Of a stretch of 16,010 bases of DNA, positions 10,001 to 15,780 are shown one piece after another; position 1 is the stretch's first letter, and every line of letters starts with the position of its first letter. The stretch comes from Eubacteriales Family XIII. Incertae Sedis bacterium (GTDB taxonomy: Bacteria; Bacillota; Clostridia; Peptostreptococcales; Anaerovoracaceae): positions 1-16,010 of the forward strand of contig JAIRSA010000064.1 of the NCBI GenBank assembly GCA_031255695.1, given 5' to 3'. The notes below the pieces were generated by a model. That model searched no databases. It saw only the letters and a program-made list of their open reading frames with translations, and had not been told where the DNA came from. The translations under genes and the position numbers were made by a program.

Positions 10001-13000
10001 CTGGAACAGGTAGAACTTGTCCTTGAGCGTTTCGACGTTCAACTCCAGCTCGTAGGCCATCCCGGTCGCCGCGTGGGTGGCGCGCACATGGGTCTGGCCG
10101 TCCTTTAGCCCCGAAAGCATGAACTCAGTATTGGGCAGATAGACGTCATAGGAGAAGTTCTCGATGTTTTCGTACAGGTCACCCTGCCTGTAGTTGACCG
10201 AGGCGATCTCGCTGTCGCCCGATTCCCAGCTTATCGCGTCGTTGAACAGGCTCCAGGCATATTCACCGTAATTGGCGCTTACCACGTTTTTCAGGTGGAC
10301 GTCTGAGCGCAGCCGAGCCAGCTGCTGCTGGGTCAGGCGGCTGAAATCCGTTGCCCCCGCCCAGGCGTGGTTGCTCATGAGCGTGCTGCTTGCGTCCGCC
10401 CCGTCCACCAGCACCTTCAGCGCCGTGTGGCTGTATACGTGCAGCACAAAGGAATCATAGCTCCAGTCGCCGTCGGCGGCGTTTTTCGCCCGCAGGGTGA
10501 CGGTGTAGACGTCTTTGAGGGCGCCGCCCGCCACAGGGTCTATCTGTAGGCTGTAGCCGCCGCTGTATTGCTGGCCTTCGTCCTGGGCCATGGCGGCAAG
10601 GCCCTGCGTGAAGATTTCGCCAGCGCCTTTTTTGACGGCGAACAGCGCCTCTGCGCCATTGCCCGCGTCAATGTTGTCAAGGCCCCAGCCGATCTGCAGC
10701 GGGCCCGCATTGTCCAGGATATAATAGCTCGCCAGCGGATTGAGGCGCGCCTGGGCGGGCTGCGAGGCGATATGTATGTAGGCGGCCGCGGCTACGGCCC
10801 CCCCGCCATGGGGGTTTGCCGCGCTGACCCGCACGGTATAGCTGGGCTCATCGCCCGCCGACAGCCGCGACAGCGCCACGCTGGAGATGTCGAAGTTGGT
10901 TGTGGCTTCCCCTGCGGCCGCGACAGACAGTGTGCCCGTGTATGCGGCGGCCTGGCCGGCCAGCGCGGCTAGTGTGTGCCGCCCTTCAAAGAGCTCGATT
11001 TTGAACTCGGTCCCGGCTGGGGGATCCTTGGCGCGGTTGTAGTCTATGACGTTGGTGCTCCAGCGGATGTTCGCCCTCTCGCCCAGGCGGATGCTGGCCG
11101 TATTCGCGGCGGCGGGGATGACTATGGCGGGCGGGCCGCCGCTGCGCACCGTAAACATCTCCGTTGTTTTCTGTGCCCCGCCGAGATCCTGGCAGGTGAG
11201 CGTAAACTGCACCTCGCCGGACGAAACAGGGGTGATCCGCCCTGTGCCAGGGTCGATGGCCGCAACGGTTTCGTCGCTGCTGCTCCAGGCGAACGGCGGC
11301 CACGAGCCCTCCGGCCTGGTGCAGGAATAGCCCAGGGCCGTCGGCGTCTCCGCCGTGGTGTAGACGGTATATGCCTCGCCCGAAGGCCACGGATCCGGCA
11401 TGACAAACCCAAATTCGTGCTCCTCGACAGGAGGCGCGCCTTCGCGGTCGAAACTGGCCGTGTGCCCGATCAGCAGATCCCCGTCACAGTACAGTTCCAC
11501 CACATGGCTGAAGTCCGCAGGGGCGGGCGCCGGCAGGCCAAACTCCCCTGTGAGTATCCATTCACCCGCCACTTCGGCGTAGCGCAGCGGCACGGCCACG
11601 CCGTCCACGACTGCGTTCAGGCGCTTGGACGTGTAATCGACCCGATCATCCCCATAGTCATTGAGGTATGCAGTCAAAAATTTTGCATCCTGCTCCAGCG
11701 CCACGGCGATCACGCCTTTTGTGTCGTCAATGGGGTCGTAGGCGGGCTTGTCAAGGGATACGCCAGTGATGGCGTCGCGGAGGCGCGCGGTTTCCAGGGT
11801 GACGCCGGGCAAAGCTCCAGGGCTCTCATATATGACGCCGCTGCTATCCATTGTGTGATAAGTGCCATCGCTGAGTCTGCTGTCGATCAAATTATCCTTC
11901 AAGTCGCGGATGGCGCCCCCCCGTATGTCCGATAGGTTAAGCCCCACGCCGTCCACTGGCTTTACAGTATACAGGAAGGTGTGATCCTTCGAGAAAATGC
12001 CGCCGTCCACTGACTCGTGATCGGCCCCGTTGATCATGGCCCGCAAGCCCCGGTTGCCGGTGTACGCCCTGACCGGTTCGGTGAAGGACACGGTTATGGG
12101 GATGACTGTCCCCGGCGTATAGTTCCCCGCCGGCGCCGTCACGCCCGTGACAGCAGGGGTCACTGTATCGATCAGATCTAATTTGAAGTCATATCTGTAT
12201 TCTGGTGTCACCCATGGCCTATAACCACCAAACAAAACATCTCCAATTTGACGATAGGCAGCAAGTTGATTAAATCTCAAACCCCTTGGAAGCCATTGGT
12301 TAATATAAGACGGGCTGGTTGCCGGCAGAGAAAAATACATATCATAAGTGTTTTTCACATTAGATGAGATCCCATGGGGGAATTCGTCCCTTCTGCCTAT
12401 AACGAAATCCCTCTCTTCGGCGGGTTCAACGCTTACTGGCCCTGGCGCTGACGGATCGTTAGAGCAATGCCAGTATGTCATGCTCGTGGGATCTACAACC
12501 ATTGCGTTGCGGACATGCAGAAGTGGCATTGTTTGTCGGACCCACGTGTTGTATGGAGGGTCTCCGGAGGCCGGGAGCGCATCGTAAAATTCTATATTGC
12601 CTAAGAAACGGAAATTATATTCCCCGTTGACAGGCGGGATCTCGAAGATGTGGTTTCGTATTTCCTCCAACTCAATAGAGATGGCATCCGGGTTGCCAAT
12701 TTCGACGACTCGCCCTATTGTGGCATTCATCTTTGCCAACGAAGTCTGCGCATATTCATAGCCCAGCGTCCAAATAGAATCGTTTCGCAGCGCAAACTCT
12801 ATGGTATAGACATCTTTGCTATTTGGGAACAAAATGTTTTTCGGTTCGTAGAGCTGGACGTGAAGATATCTCAGCCCATCCCATCGCCCCGCATCCCGGT
12901 TGCAAAGGAATTCGACTCGCGCGGATTGCGCGCCGGCATTCAAGGTGACAGTGCCGCTGGAGTTTGAGATATAGATAGGAAAATTCAAATTGGCCCCTAC

Positions 13001-13696
13001 TCCGGGCGATTCGGTCAGTATGCGCCACTTGAATTCGACGTTGTAGTCTTCATCCCAGCCTGCTGGCAGGCCTACCGAAAATTCGCCCAATCCGCTGTAC
13101 AGTGTCTCGCTGTTTTGATTGACCACCAGCCGCGCACCGTGGTCTATCCCCGACGAGCCTGCCGCGCCGGCGCTTTGCGCCCGCACGGGCAGCCCTTCGC
13201 CCCTCAGCTGGCTTTCGAGGCTCATTAAATTGCGGTAGTGTTCCTCGGTCATCTCCACATCCGTGTTTTCCAGCACCGAGCGGATGAAGGCTAGCTCGTC
13301 CTCGATGGCCAGCATGGTGGCGAGCTCGCCGAGGGTGATCTCCATGCCGCCGGCTTCCACTGGCAGGCCTGGGTCGGCGCCTGCGGCGATCATCGCGCGG
13401 GCCTCCTCCAGGGCCATCGTCTCGCCGCCGACCTTTATCTCCTGCGCGATGACGAGGCTTCCGTCCGGGGCCAGCAGCCCGGCGTCATACAGCTGGACTG
13501 CCGCAGCATATTCCGAGCTGCCGCGGCCATAGCGCGCCTCCAGCTCGGCGAGGATCGGCGGATCCTCAGCTGCCGCAGCAGCGAAGACGCCGGGCGGTAG
13601 GCCCGAAAGCATAAGCGTTGCCGCCAGTAGATAGACTAATATACGTTTTATAGCTAGATTTGCCCGCGCCCTATGTGCCCTTCGAAATAATGTCAT
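4088..13696 (-). CDS. Giant SLH-anchored cell-surface protein (3202 residues)
   Basis: The ATG at 13696 is preceded by AAAGGAG (13707-13713) at 10-nt spacing. Residues 1-43 form a signal peptide: basic start, hydrophobic core about 19-33, and an alanine-rich cleavage region at 39-43. Residues 46-180 look helical. The rest is mostly beta-rich: an Ig-like domain (about 511-620), a Big_2-like domain (about 765-850), two Fn3/Ig-like domains (about 852-1090), an unassigned beta-rich part (about 1712-1936), a probable propeller (about 2010-2460), CARDB-like domains (about 2470-2800) and a cadherin-like sandwich (about 2820-2900). A linker of 16 EPGD units (2907-2970) precedes three SLH repeats (3015-3193). 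By family, SLH repeats bind pyruvylated wall polymers, so the protein should sit on the outer wall. Adhesion or structural scaffolding is plausible. I see no definite catalytic motif. Domain borders are estimates, and the unusual size and long repeats make collapse or expansion in assembly possible. Confidence 0.95.
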   Translation of the reverse strand: MTLFRRAHRARANLAIKRILVYLLAATLMLSGLPPGVFAAAAAEDPPILAELEARYGRGSSEYAAAVQLYDAGLLAPDGSLVIAQEIKVGGETMALEEARAMIAAGADPGLPVEAGGMEITLGELATMLAIEDELAFIRSVLENTDVEMTEEHYRNLMSLESQLRGEGLPVRAQSAGAAGSSGIDHGARLVVNQNSETLYSGLGEFSVGLPAGWDEDYNVEFKWRILTESPGVGANLNFPIYISNSSGTVTLNAGAQSARVEFLCNRDAGRWDGLRYLHVQLYEPKNILFPNSKDVYTIEFALRNDSIWTLGYEYAQTSLAKMNATIGRVVEIGNPDAISIELEEIRNHIFEIPPVNGEYNFRFLGNIEFYDALPASGDPPYNTWVRQTMPLLHVRNAMVVDPTSMTYWHCSNDPSAPGPVSVEPAEERDFVIGRRDEFPHGISSNVKNTYDMYFSLPATSPSYINQWLPRGLRFNQLAAYRQIGDVLFGGYRPWVTPEYRYDFKLDLIDTVTPAVTGVTAPAGNYTPGTVIPITVSFTEPVRAYTGNRGLRAMINGADHESVDGGIFSKDHTFLYTVKPVDGVGLNLSDIRGGAIRDLKDNLIDSRLSDGTYHTMDSSGVIYESPGALPGVTLETARLRDAITGVSLDKPAYDPIDDTKGVIAVALEQDAKFLTAYLNDYGDDRVDYTSKRLNAVVDGVAVPLRYAEVAGEWILTGEFGLPAPAPADFSHVVELYCDGDLLIGHTASFDREGAPPVEEHEFGFVMPDPWPSGEAYTVYTTAETPTALGYSCTRPEGSWPPFAWSSSDETVAAIDPGTGRITPVSSGEVQFTLTCQDLGGAQKTTEMFTVRSGGPPAIVIPAAANTASIRLGERANIRWSTNVIDYNRAKDPPAGTEFKIELFEGRHTLAALAGQAAAYTGTLSVAAAGEATTNFDISSVALSRLSAGDEPSYTVRVSAANPHGGGAVAAAAYIHIASQPAQARLNPLASYYILDNAGPLQIGWGLDNIDAGNGAEALFAVKKGAGEIFTQGLAAMAQDEGQQYSGGYSLQIDPVAGGALKDVYTVTLRAKNAADGDWSYDSFVLHVYSHTALKVLVDGADASSTLMSNHAWAGATDFSRLTQQQLARLRSDVHLKNVVSANYGEYAWSLFNDAISWESGDSEIASVNYRQGDLYENIENFSYDVYLPNTEFMLSGLKDGQTHVRATHAATGMAYELELNVETLKDKFYLFQFYPMEKTELSYTNGAGERIDLVSNDEGGIAVYEPAGIDSDILLFSNDGEDVFMGTLYPESLLSGERDSTALMLYPMNSFHLKQAARADIFLKNEAGAPYTGEVTVHGGVYKNGEYCGAINLLANSRDSQDARTGEAGVDAAVGSDGRLTIHMSPDDLGDLKADDRLEYIFELKFQNDAYRPELVYISGAVNQYEAVALGERTLTLTNVEAGAAKKPFAAVQTADYHLSSDRVSSVLGYSGYVGPGSDYPYVDIYTRMLLWGEPKTSLDWRVSFTDNYGVVPGAAVQTSRTFVYPFSTMPVAENALSLVNDKDTGDSTLWWDLQNDTRARGMTMNLYGPDGHGGEMLRQSDPMPWRVLDMNFAASVAAENNAVSALLTTLKIAGVIRNVLGKPDVDQAIDGMAGKGAETLTGTSADIGVFKTIITPTQDPTVFTAYLWAGESGPKFTEKATGVYLEPKVLDVTANVLPGMGDSMKIAKGEGSDITDKIDHAQIHGYSGHYDGKAGARKGSAINFHLNGYYEAQVQYNFDDGKWEIYVLGGGFSAGAGFDYTYTFNTNILGVPITAYLKSGAYLDFSFDAAVRYGETDGYAWDPSVTADRVNDFMTTLRASAYVRAFGGLGGDFNGVVACRFGVFGQVDVDFATKFLSLTYLADAAQRQINGQYLDVKGTVGLEFNLKWAWVEVGGVLASIGVGRVFNFNDWAGIGQYWANTSSRPKQDPMSPLSLMAGQTAQASGMQLVAGEPSLERRDYLDEYARHWNAPNLRLRSLDAASGLAALQTNAYPYADPYVTDDGELLLYLSDGGSGRLEDTEVMWSRKSGLGYLEGNPIGNGGLASYNVSGLDIDGGVGGAAAAWMRQSANLDKTAGEALTTDEQALLMGGSEIMAAIYDGSGWDVTPITDNPTPDLAPAVATNGAGKAIVAWRNSYAADPDQPLKMDYDTILYRLYDENSGWGEAQTFYNGSYGTVYALDAAMLPDGTPALAYTLDKGAQYASLEEGESGLEVFYAVLDKASGAVRENIQITANRTLDENPQLAVADFGNGSLRFVMGWHSFADESDIKLASFDENGVYSASFIDSLGQITSTGRTNISGDFRFAKMDSGVGGIENLTILWPEPAQSYYDADRDRAVDYDILRAVRFVEHGGGYVLSAPVAVAEMNDRGAGEPQNTTVDHFDAYIDASGTVKAVILGSEYKDDYRVIDARTGVELASPLTGDEAAYNVFVPKSESKLFTATQRLGNAIAVPNVAVDYTAVAPNTLVPIQFTVENLGVEPIAEIRIALDGGAQETVVPGALLPNGSHTFAVDHQIGGSVKNVPYAITAEFSGGGSLSHAGTVYLEISDIGISKVAPISQRDGKREVEVTLYNRSEVPLAGSGQTVRLGFYEDMGYSVLMPGVEGQEAAGTAAALSISDDAALALIDEGAYTCRTVFNIGSYAKTEGVQHEIPDAGIWIYLNSWLEDTDGKRAAEYYTGNNTGYIGFDSLLKHSGGEQATLAGTLDNSGSGSKVNVRIQNNSLKEKLGGNLIVALLDQDGNVLETQQSYRESTGLLRLGGEEEKEFVFQFADTGASTRLLYSDTILSDDGNAGLSALGFEGIPVDINDYAGTDSVAYSGGYSGALMVSAAAQDPRAAITVNGAPVSDGFAVIDVAATGETAVAVQVTAADGVTMRTYTLNIQNGDSGEPGDEPGDEPGDEPGDEPGDEPGDEPGDEPGDEPGDEPGDEPGDEPGDEPGDEPGDEPGDEPGDGDNGGNSGRSVIGSGRGTNTTATIIGGDVPLAPATGSPASPETTFADVRESDWFFSPVMFAYARGLMNGTSTNPMLFSPNTPLTRGMIVTVLHRMAGSPDASGLPNPFSDVPGGRYYAGAAIWAAANGIVSGYGGGLYGPEDNITREQLAAILDNYAKYAGASLPTARSYTRFSDDAAISGYAAEAVERLFMAGIIDGKPGNLMDPKGQATRAEFAAMLARFLEAPEAPEAP
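4091..4117 (-). repeat. Three 9-bp repeats encoding the EAP-EAP-EAP tail
   Basis: Three copies of a 9-bp unit (GGCGCTTC core on the + strand) directly before the stop codon encode the last nine residues of the giant protein, after SLH3. It is a slippage-type microsatellite in coding DNA. Confidence 0.9.
4118..4654 (-). other. Three SLH repeats at the C-terminus of the giant protein
   Basis: SLH1 begins at residue 3015 (FADVRESDWF), SLH2 at 3078 (FSDVPGGRYYAGAAIWAA) and SLH3 at 3143 (FSDDAAISGYAAEAVERL). Each shows the family pattern: FxDV start, aromatic/alanine helix, G(I/L)(V/M/I)xG turn, then a (T/Q)R-(G/E) helix with REQLAAIL or RAEFAAML. SLH triplets non-covalently anchor S-layer and exoenzyme proteins to secondary wall polymers. 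Confidence 0.95.
4787..4978 (-). repeat. Sixteen 12-bp units encoding an (EPGD)16 linker
   Basis: The DNA reads as 16 uninterrupted 12-bp units, each giving Glu-Pro-Gly-Asp (residues 2907-2970). Units vary only at synonymous positions. Higher-order copies are visible: the 36-bp block 4799-4834 recurs exactly at 4835-4870, and the 24-bp pair 4907-4930 recurs at 4931-4954. The acidic, Pro/Gly-rich linker lies between the last beta domain and the SLH anchor, as spacer linkers do in many SLH proteins. Confidence 0.95.
12170..13130 (-). other. AT-richer segment inside the giant gene (residues about 188-508)
   Basis: Base composition drops sharply here. Hand counts give about 40% G+C for 12241-12360, against about 67% for 10381-10440 in the same gene. 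The reading frame stays intact. It encodes an aromatic, beta-rich region that includes a Calx-beta-like stretch near residues 225-300. The edges are approximate. It may be an exchanged or recently acquired domain cassette. Confidence 0.65.
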
Positions 13697-13703
13697 TTTT
13701 CAT
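13671..13703 (-). CDS. Possible 10-codon overlapping upstream ORF
   Basis: An ATG at 13703 lies only 3 nt from the AAAGGAGAG ribosome site and starts an out-of-frame peptide, MKNDIISKGT, that overlaps the first codons of the giant gene. The ribosome site is better spaced for the ATG at 13696, so this is probably chance, but it could dampen initiation. Confidence 0.15.
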   Translation of the reverse strand: MKNDIISKGT

Positions 13704-13706
13704 ACT

Positions 13707-13713
13707 CTCCTTT
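13707..13713 (-). promoter_or_regulatory. Ribosome-binding site of the giant SLH-protein gene
   Basis: AAAGGAG on the minus strand, 10 nt before the ATG at 13696, decides the start in favour of 13696 over the out-of-frame ATG at 13703. Confidence 0.8.
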
Positions 13714-13744
13714 CTTTCTGAAAAGACGGATGTGGCAATGCTGG

Positions 13745-13785
13745 CGTGGCAATCGGCATAATGCCTATTGTCACGTCTTGCCACG
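13745..13785. repeat. Inverted repeat between the small membrane gene and the giant gene
   Basis: Arms CGTGGCAA (13745-13752) and TTGCCACG (13778-13785) enclose a smaller palindrome GGCATAATGCC (13755-13765). It lies in the 91-nt gap before the giant gene. It could be a leader structure or an operator. No T-run follows on the minus strand, so it is not an obvious terminator. Confidence 0.35.
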
Positions 13786-13787
13786 TG

Positions 13788-14093
13788 TCACGTCTTCCGC
13801 TTTGCGCCGCGCCTGCAATACAGCATCGCCGCCGCGCCCATCACGAAACATACCACCCCCACCAGCACATATCCGCCGACCGCCGCGCTGTCCAGCATCG
13901 TGACGCTTGCCTGTGGCGCCGCATGCAGGACGGGCGCACCGAAAACGCCGGACAGTGTGGCTATACACACGGCAAATGACAGGCAGAAAACTGCCGCCGC
14001 TGCGGCTTTCATACGTCCTCGCGCATTTTTCCTTGCCTTGACTGTATCAGCCCGCCGCAGGGCTTCGACGGCGATTTCCCTGTCACTTCGCAT
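13788..14093 (-). CDS. Small two-helix membrane protein with MRSD motif
   Basis: The product has 101 residues. The ATG at 14093 is preceded by AGGAAGGGA (14101-14109) at 7-nt spacing. The first 28 residues are charged, probably helical and cytoplasmic (MRSDREIAVEALRRADT). Hydrophobic segments lie at about 29-52 and 72-92, followed by a basic tail CRRGAKRKT, which suggests both ends are inside. I recognise no named family. The first 17 residues match the small protein encoded after the sigma-factor gene on the other side of the divergent promoter region (MRSDKEVAREVLRRAET), so the two are paralogues. It lies 91 nt upstream of, and co-directional with, the giant SLH gene and may be its operon partner. 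A role as sigma-factor modulator or export helper is possible but unproven. Confidence 0.75.
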   Translation of the reverse strand: MRSDREIAVEALRRADTVKARKNARGRMKAAAAAVFCLSFAVCIATLSGVFGAPVLHAAPQASVTMLDSAAVGGYVLVGVVCFVMGAAAMLYCRRGAKRKT

Positions 14094-14142
14094 ATTCTCG
14101 TCCCTTCCTCGTATTTCTGATCAATGTGTTTTGCTTTGGCAT
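14083..14142 (-). CDS. Possible 19-residue leader ORF overlapping the small membrane gene
   Basis: The ATG at 14142 has a good ribosome site, GAGGGGTG, 3 nt upstream. The peptide is basic (MPKQNTLIRNTRKGREYAK) and ends at 14083, overlapping the start of the downstream membrane gene by 11 nt in another frame. That arrangement could couple translation. It is short and of low certainty. Confidence 0.25.
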   Translation of the reverse strand: MPKQNTLIRNTRKGREYAK

Positions 14143-14249
14143 ATTCACCCCTCTACTTATTAGTGACATAGAAAACAGGAAACCCTAAATCTTTTTGTGG
14201 CCATCGCGCCATCGCCATCGCTATTTGCCGGTATTACGTACAAATTCTA

Positions 14250-14277
14250 TTGACTATATTCCTAAATGGCATATAAT
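14250..14277 (+). promoter_or_regulatory. Sigma-A-type promoter of the ECF sigma gene
   Basis: TTGACT (14250-14255), a 16-bp spacer and TATAAT (14272-14277) form a near-consensus housekeeping promoter. The predicted transcript starts near 14284, leaving about 30 nt of leader. This excludes the in-frame ATG at 14266, which lies inside the promoter. Confidence 0.8.
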
Positions 14278-14313
14278 ACTTTATGTGGAAACAAAAGTTG
14301 GGGGTGTTGGAAC

Positions 14314-14952
14314 ATGCCTAGTATTGGCCAACAAAAGGGGCTGCCGCAAAACGGGGCGCTGAAAACCGAAGGGACGGCCGCCGTCAGCGGCGGGGATCTT
14401 TCCGGCAGGGCCGGCGAGGAGCTCTACAGCCTTTTCCTGGAAGGCGACGAGGGTGCGTTTGAAGAGCTGGTCGCGCTGTTCAGGGAGGGCCTGACGAGGT
14501 ATATATACAAAATCACAAACGATGCCCGCGACGCGGAGGAGCTGATGATAGACGCCTTCGCGGAGCTTGCCGCCGACACAAAATACAGCGGCAGATCGTC
14601 CCTAAAGACCTATCTGTTCGCCATAGGGCGCAATATCGCCCTTCGCCACATGAAAAAATACAGGCGTGGAGGCACCGTCCCCATTGAGCTTATTGTTGGA
14701 GAGCCAGTGGATGCAGACGATCTGCCCGAATTTGATTTTATCCGGAAGGAGGAGCGGCGGTGGCTCCAGGCTGCCATGCCGAACCTGAAACAGGAGCATA
14801 GGGAAGTCCTGCACCTCATCTACTTTGAGGATATGAGCTATGCGGACGCAGGGGCGGCCATGCGGAAAACGGCGAAGCAAATCGAATATCTGGCGCGGGT
14901 GGCGAAGGCATCTTTGAAAAACATTCTGGAAAGCGAGGCGGGCGGGCCATGA
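14314..14952 (+). CDS. ECF-type RNA polymerase sigma factor
   Basis: The product has 212 residues. The ATG at 14314 has GGGGGTG (14300-14306) 7 nt upstream and lies just downstream of the promoter. Residues about 45-115 match sigma-70 region 2: DEGAFEELVALF, then DARDAEELMIDAFAELA, then the KTYLFAIGRNIALRHMKK helix that contacts -10 DNA. Residues about 145-203 match region 4 with its helix-turn-helix (LKQEHREVLHLIYFEDMSYA, then AKQIEYLARVAKASL). Regions 1 and 3 are absent, as is usual for extracytoplasmic-function sigma factors. The N-terminal 35 residues are a Gly/Ser-rich extension. Its stop overlaps the start of the next gene (ATGA), which typically indicates translational coupling to an anti-sigma or modulator. 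The target regulon is not visible. The divergent membrane-protein and SLH genes are candidates by position only. Confidence 0.92.
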   Translation: MPSIGQQKGLPQNGALKTEGTAAVSGGDLSGRAGEELYSLFLEGDEGAFEELVALFREGLTRYIYKITNDARDAEELMIDAFAELAADTKYSGRSSLKTYLFAIGRNIALRHMKKYRRGGTVPIELIVGEPVDADDLPEFDFIRKEERRWLQAAMPNLKQEHREVLHLIYFEDMSYADAGAAMRKTAKQIEYLARVAKASLKNILESEAGGP

Positions 14953-15185
14953 GAAGCGATAAGGAAGTGGCGCGTGAGGTCTTGAGGCGCGCTGAAACCA
15001 TACGCAGGCGCAGGGGCGTGAAAATGCGCCGTATATATGCGGCATGCGCTGCCGCCGCCTGCCTGGCCTTCATTGCCGGGCTGTCATTTGCCTTGCCTGC
15101 CGTGGACGGCGGGGCGCTGCCAACGGGATGGCAGTATGGCGCGGCGATGTTCGCGGACGGCCCGGCAGGGCTTCGCTACGTTTGA
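14949..15185 (+). CDS. Small MRSD-motif membrane protein, probably 3'-truncated
   Basis: The product has 78 residues. The ATG at 14949 overlaps the sigma stop by 4 nt. The N-terminus MRSDKEVAREVLRRAET matches the divergent 101-residue protein and is followed by a basic stretch (18-28) and one hydrophobic helix (about 29-50). The paralogue's second helix and basic tail are missing. After about residue 73 the DNA instead continues, in another frame, as a PrsW-like coding sequence, and this frame stops at TGA 15183-15185. It therefore looks cut by a deletion or insertion junction near 15160-15172. By position it would be the sigma factor's membrane modulator. Loss of the tail may or may not abolish function. 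A sequencing indel or a programmed frameshift is a less likely alternative. Confidence 0.7.
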   Translation: MRSDKEVAREVLRRAETIRRRRGVKMRRIYAACAAAACLAFIAGLSFALPAVDGGALPTGWQYGAAMFADGPAGLRYV

Positions 15186-15501
15186 GAACATATGCTATAT
15201 CTCGCGGCATGGCGCGGAGGATTTCTTTTTTGTCTTGGTGCGCGGCTTTTCTGCCGGGGTCATGCATGCGGTGTGCGCGGCTGTTTTGGGTTACGGCCTC
15301 GCCTTCGTCTACAGGCGCGGGCGTATGGCTTTTCCCGGCGCGTTCGCCCTGCTGTGTGTGGCGTCCACCTTCCACGGCATATACAACCTGCTGGTGGCAG
15401 GGGAGGGCGGCCTACGGACAGCGGGCTATATCATGCCGCTTATCGTGGTGGCGGCGATTTTGTTCGTAATCGGAAACGGGATGCATAAAATACGGGTTTG
15501 A
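15169..15501 (+). pseudogene. PrsW-like intramembrane protease fragment, N-terminal half missing
   Basis: The frame from 15169 to the TGA at 15499 gives about 110 residues with family hallmarks in order. GFATFENICYI matches the GFAxxENxxY segment. RGFSAGVMH matches the Rx7H motif. A GYGLAF helix, HGIYN (the HxxxN motif) and a final hydrophobic helix follow. PrsW proteins are glutamic-type membrane proteases that cleave anti-sigma factors in Bacillus. Their N-terminal helices and the catalytic EExxK motif are absent here, and no credible start codon with a ribosome site fits. The in-frame ATG at 15037 would read through the upstream membrane gene in the wrong frame. I read it as a remnant joined to the sigma operon by deletion. 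Its last residues may already be foreign sequence. Confidence 0.7.
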
Positions 15502-15661
15502 AGCGTTAAATCTTACCGAAATCACAGCACAAATCAGGTCGTACAACTTATCTTCAATAAAAGTCGCAGAAAAACTTGGCATGTCTGTAAATAAAGAATT
15601 TATAAGGCATTATCGGGGGAAAGACATGCCCCACTTGCTGCATAGTTTGCGTAAGCCCTAA
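15485..15661 (+). pseudogene. C-terminal remnant of a GNAT (RimJ/RimL-type) acetyltransferase
   Basis: Frame 2 is open from 15470 to the TAA at 15659-15661. From about 15491 it encodes YGFEALNLTEITAQIRSYNL, then SSIKVAEKLGM, then EFIRHYRGKDMPHLL. This is the typical end of GNAT acetyltransferases: a final helix before the N-x-x-S-x-x-V-x-E-K-x-G-M motif, then closing strands. The acetyl-CoA-binding loop and all N-terminal strands are missing, and there is no start codon before the motif. It overlaps the end of the PrsW fragment, so a second junction lies near 15485-15491. The DNA is more AT-rich than the upstream genes. Confidence 0.65.
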
Positions 15662-15744
15662 TGAACCAAACTTAATTATTGTATTTCATAATTAGCCTCC
15701 AGTGACTTCTAGATGCCTTCAGTGGCTTTCAGGCCCCTGATAAA

Positions 15745-15780
15745 TTAGGATATTCTAAAGTTGACTTTATATTATCCTAA
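15745..15780. promoter_or_regulatory. Inverted repeat TTAGGATA-N20-TATCCTAA, possible operator
   Basis: Eight-bp perfect arms at 15745-15752 and 15773-15780 flank a TTGACT -35-like word (15761-15766). Together with the adjacent direct repeats it could be an operator or promoter region, but no matching -10 box is evident at the right distance. Confidence 0.4.

Noticed and set aside
4508..11935. Long plus-strand open frames (such as 4508-5983, 6023-7546, 8429-9226, 10976-11935) opposite the giant gene
   Set aside because: All fall in the frame whose codons align with the giant gene's codons on the other strand, a usual by-product of GC-rich coding DNA. They lack signal, domain or ribosome-site support and are broken many times, while the minus frame is unbroken for 9.6 kb with clear SLH domains.
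14266..14313. Upstream start (ATG 14266) for the sigma gene
   Set aside because: That ATG lies between the -35 and -10 boxes of a near-consensus promoter, so it would not be transcribed from it.
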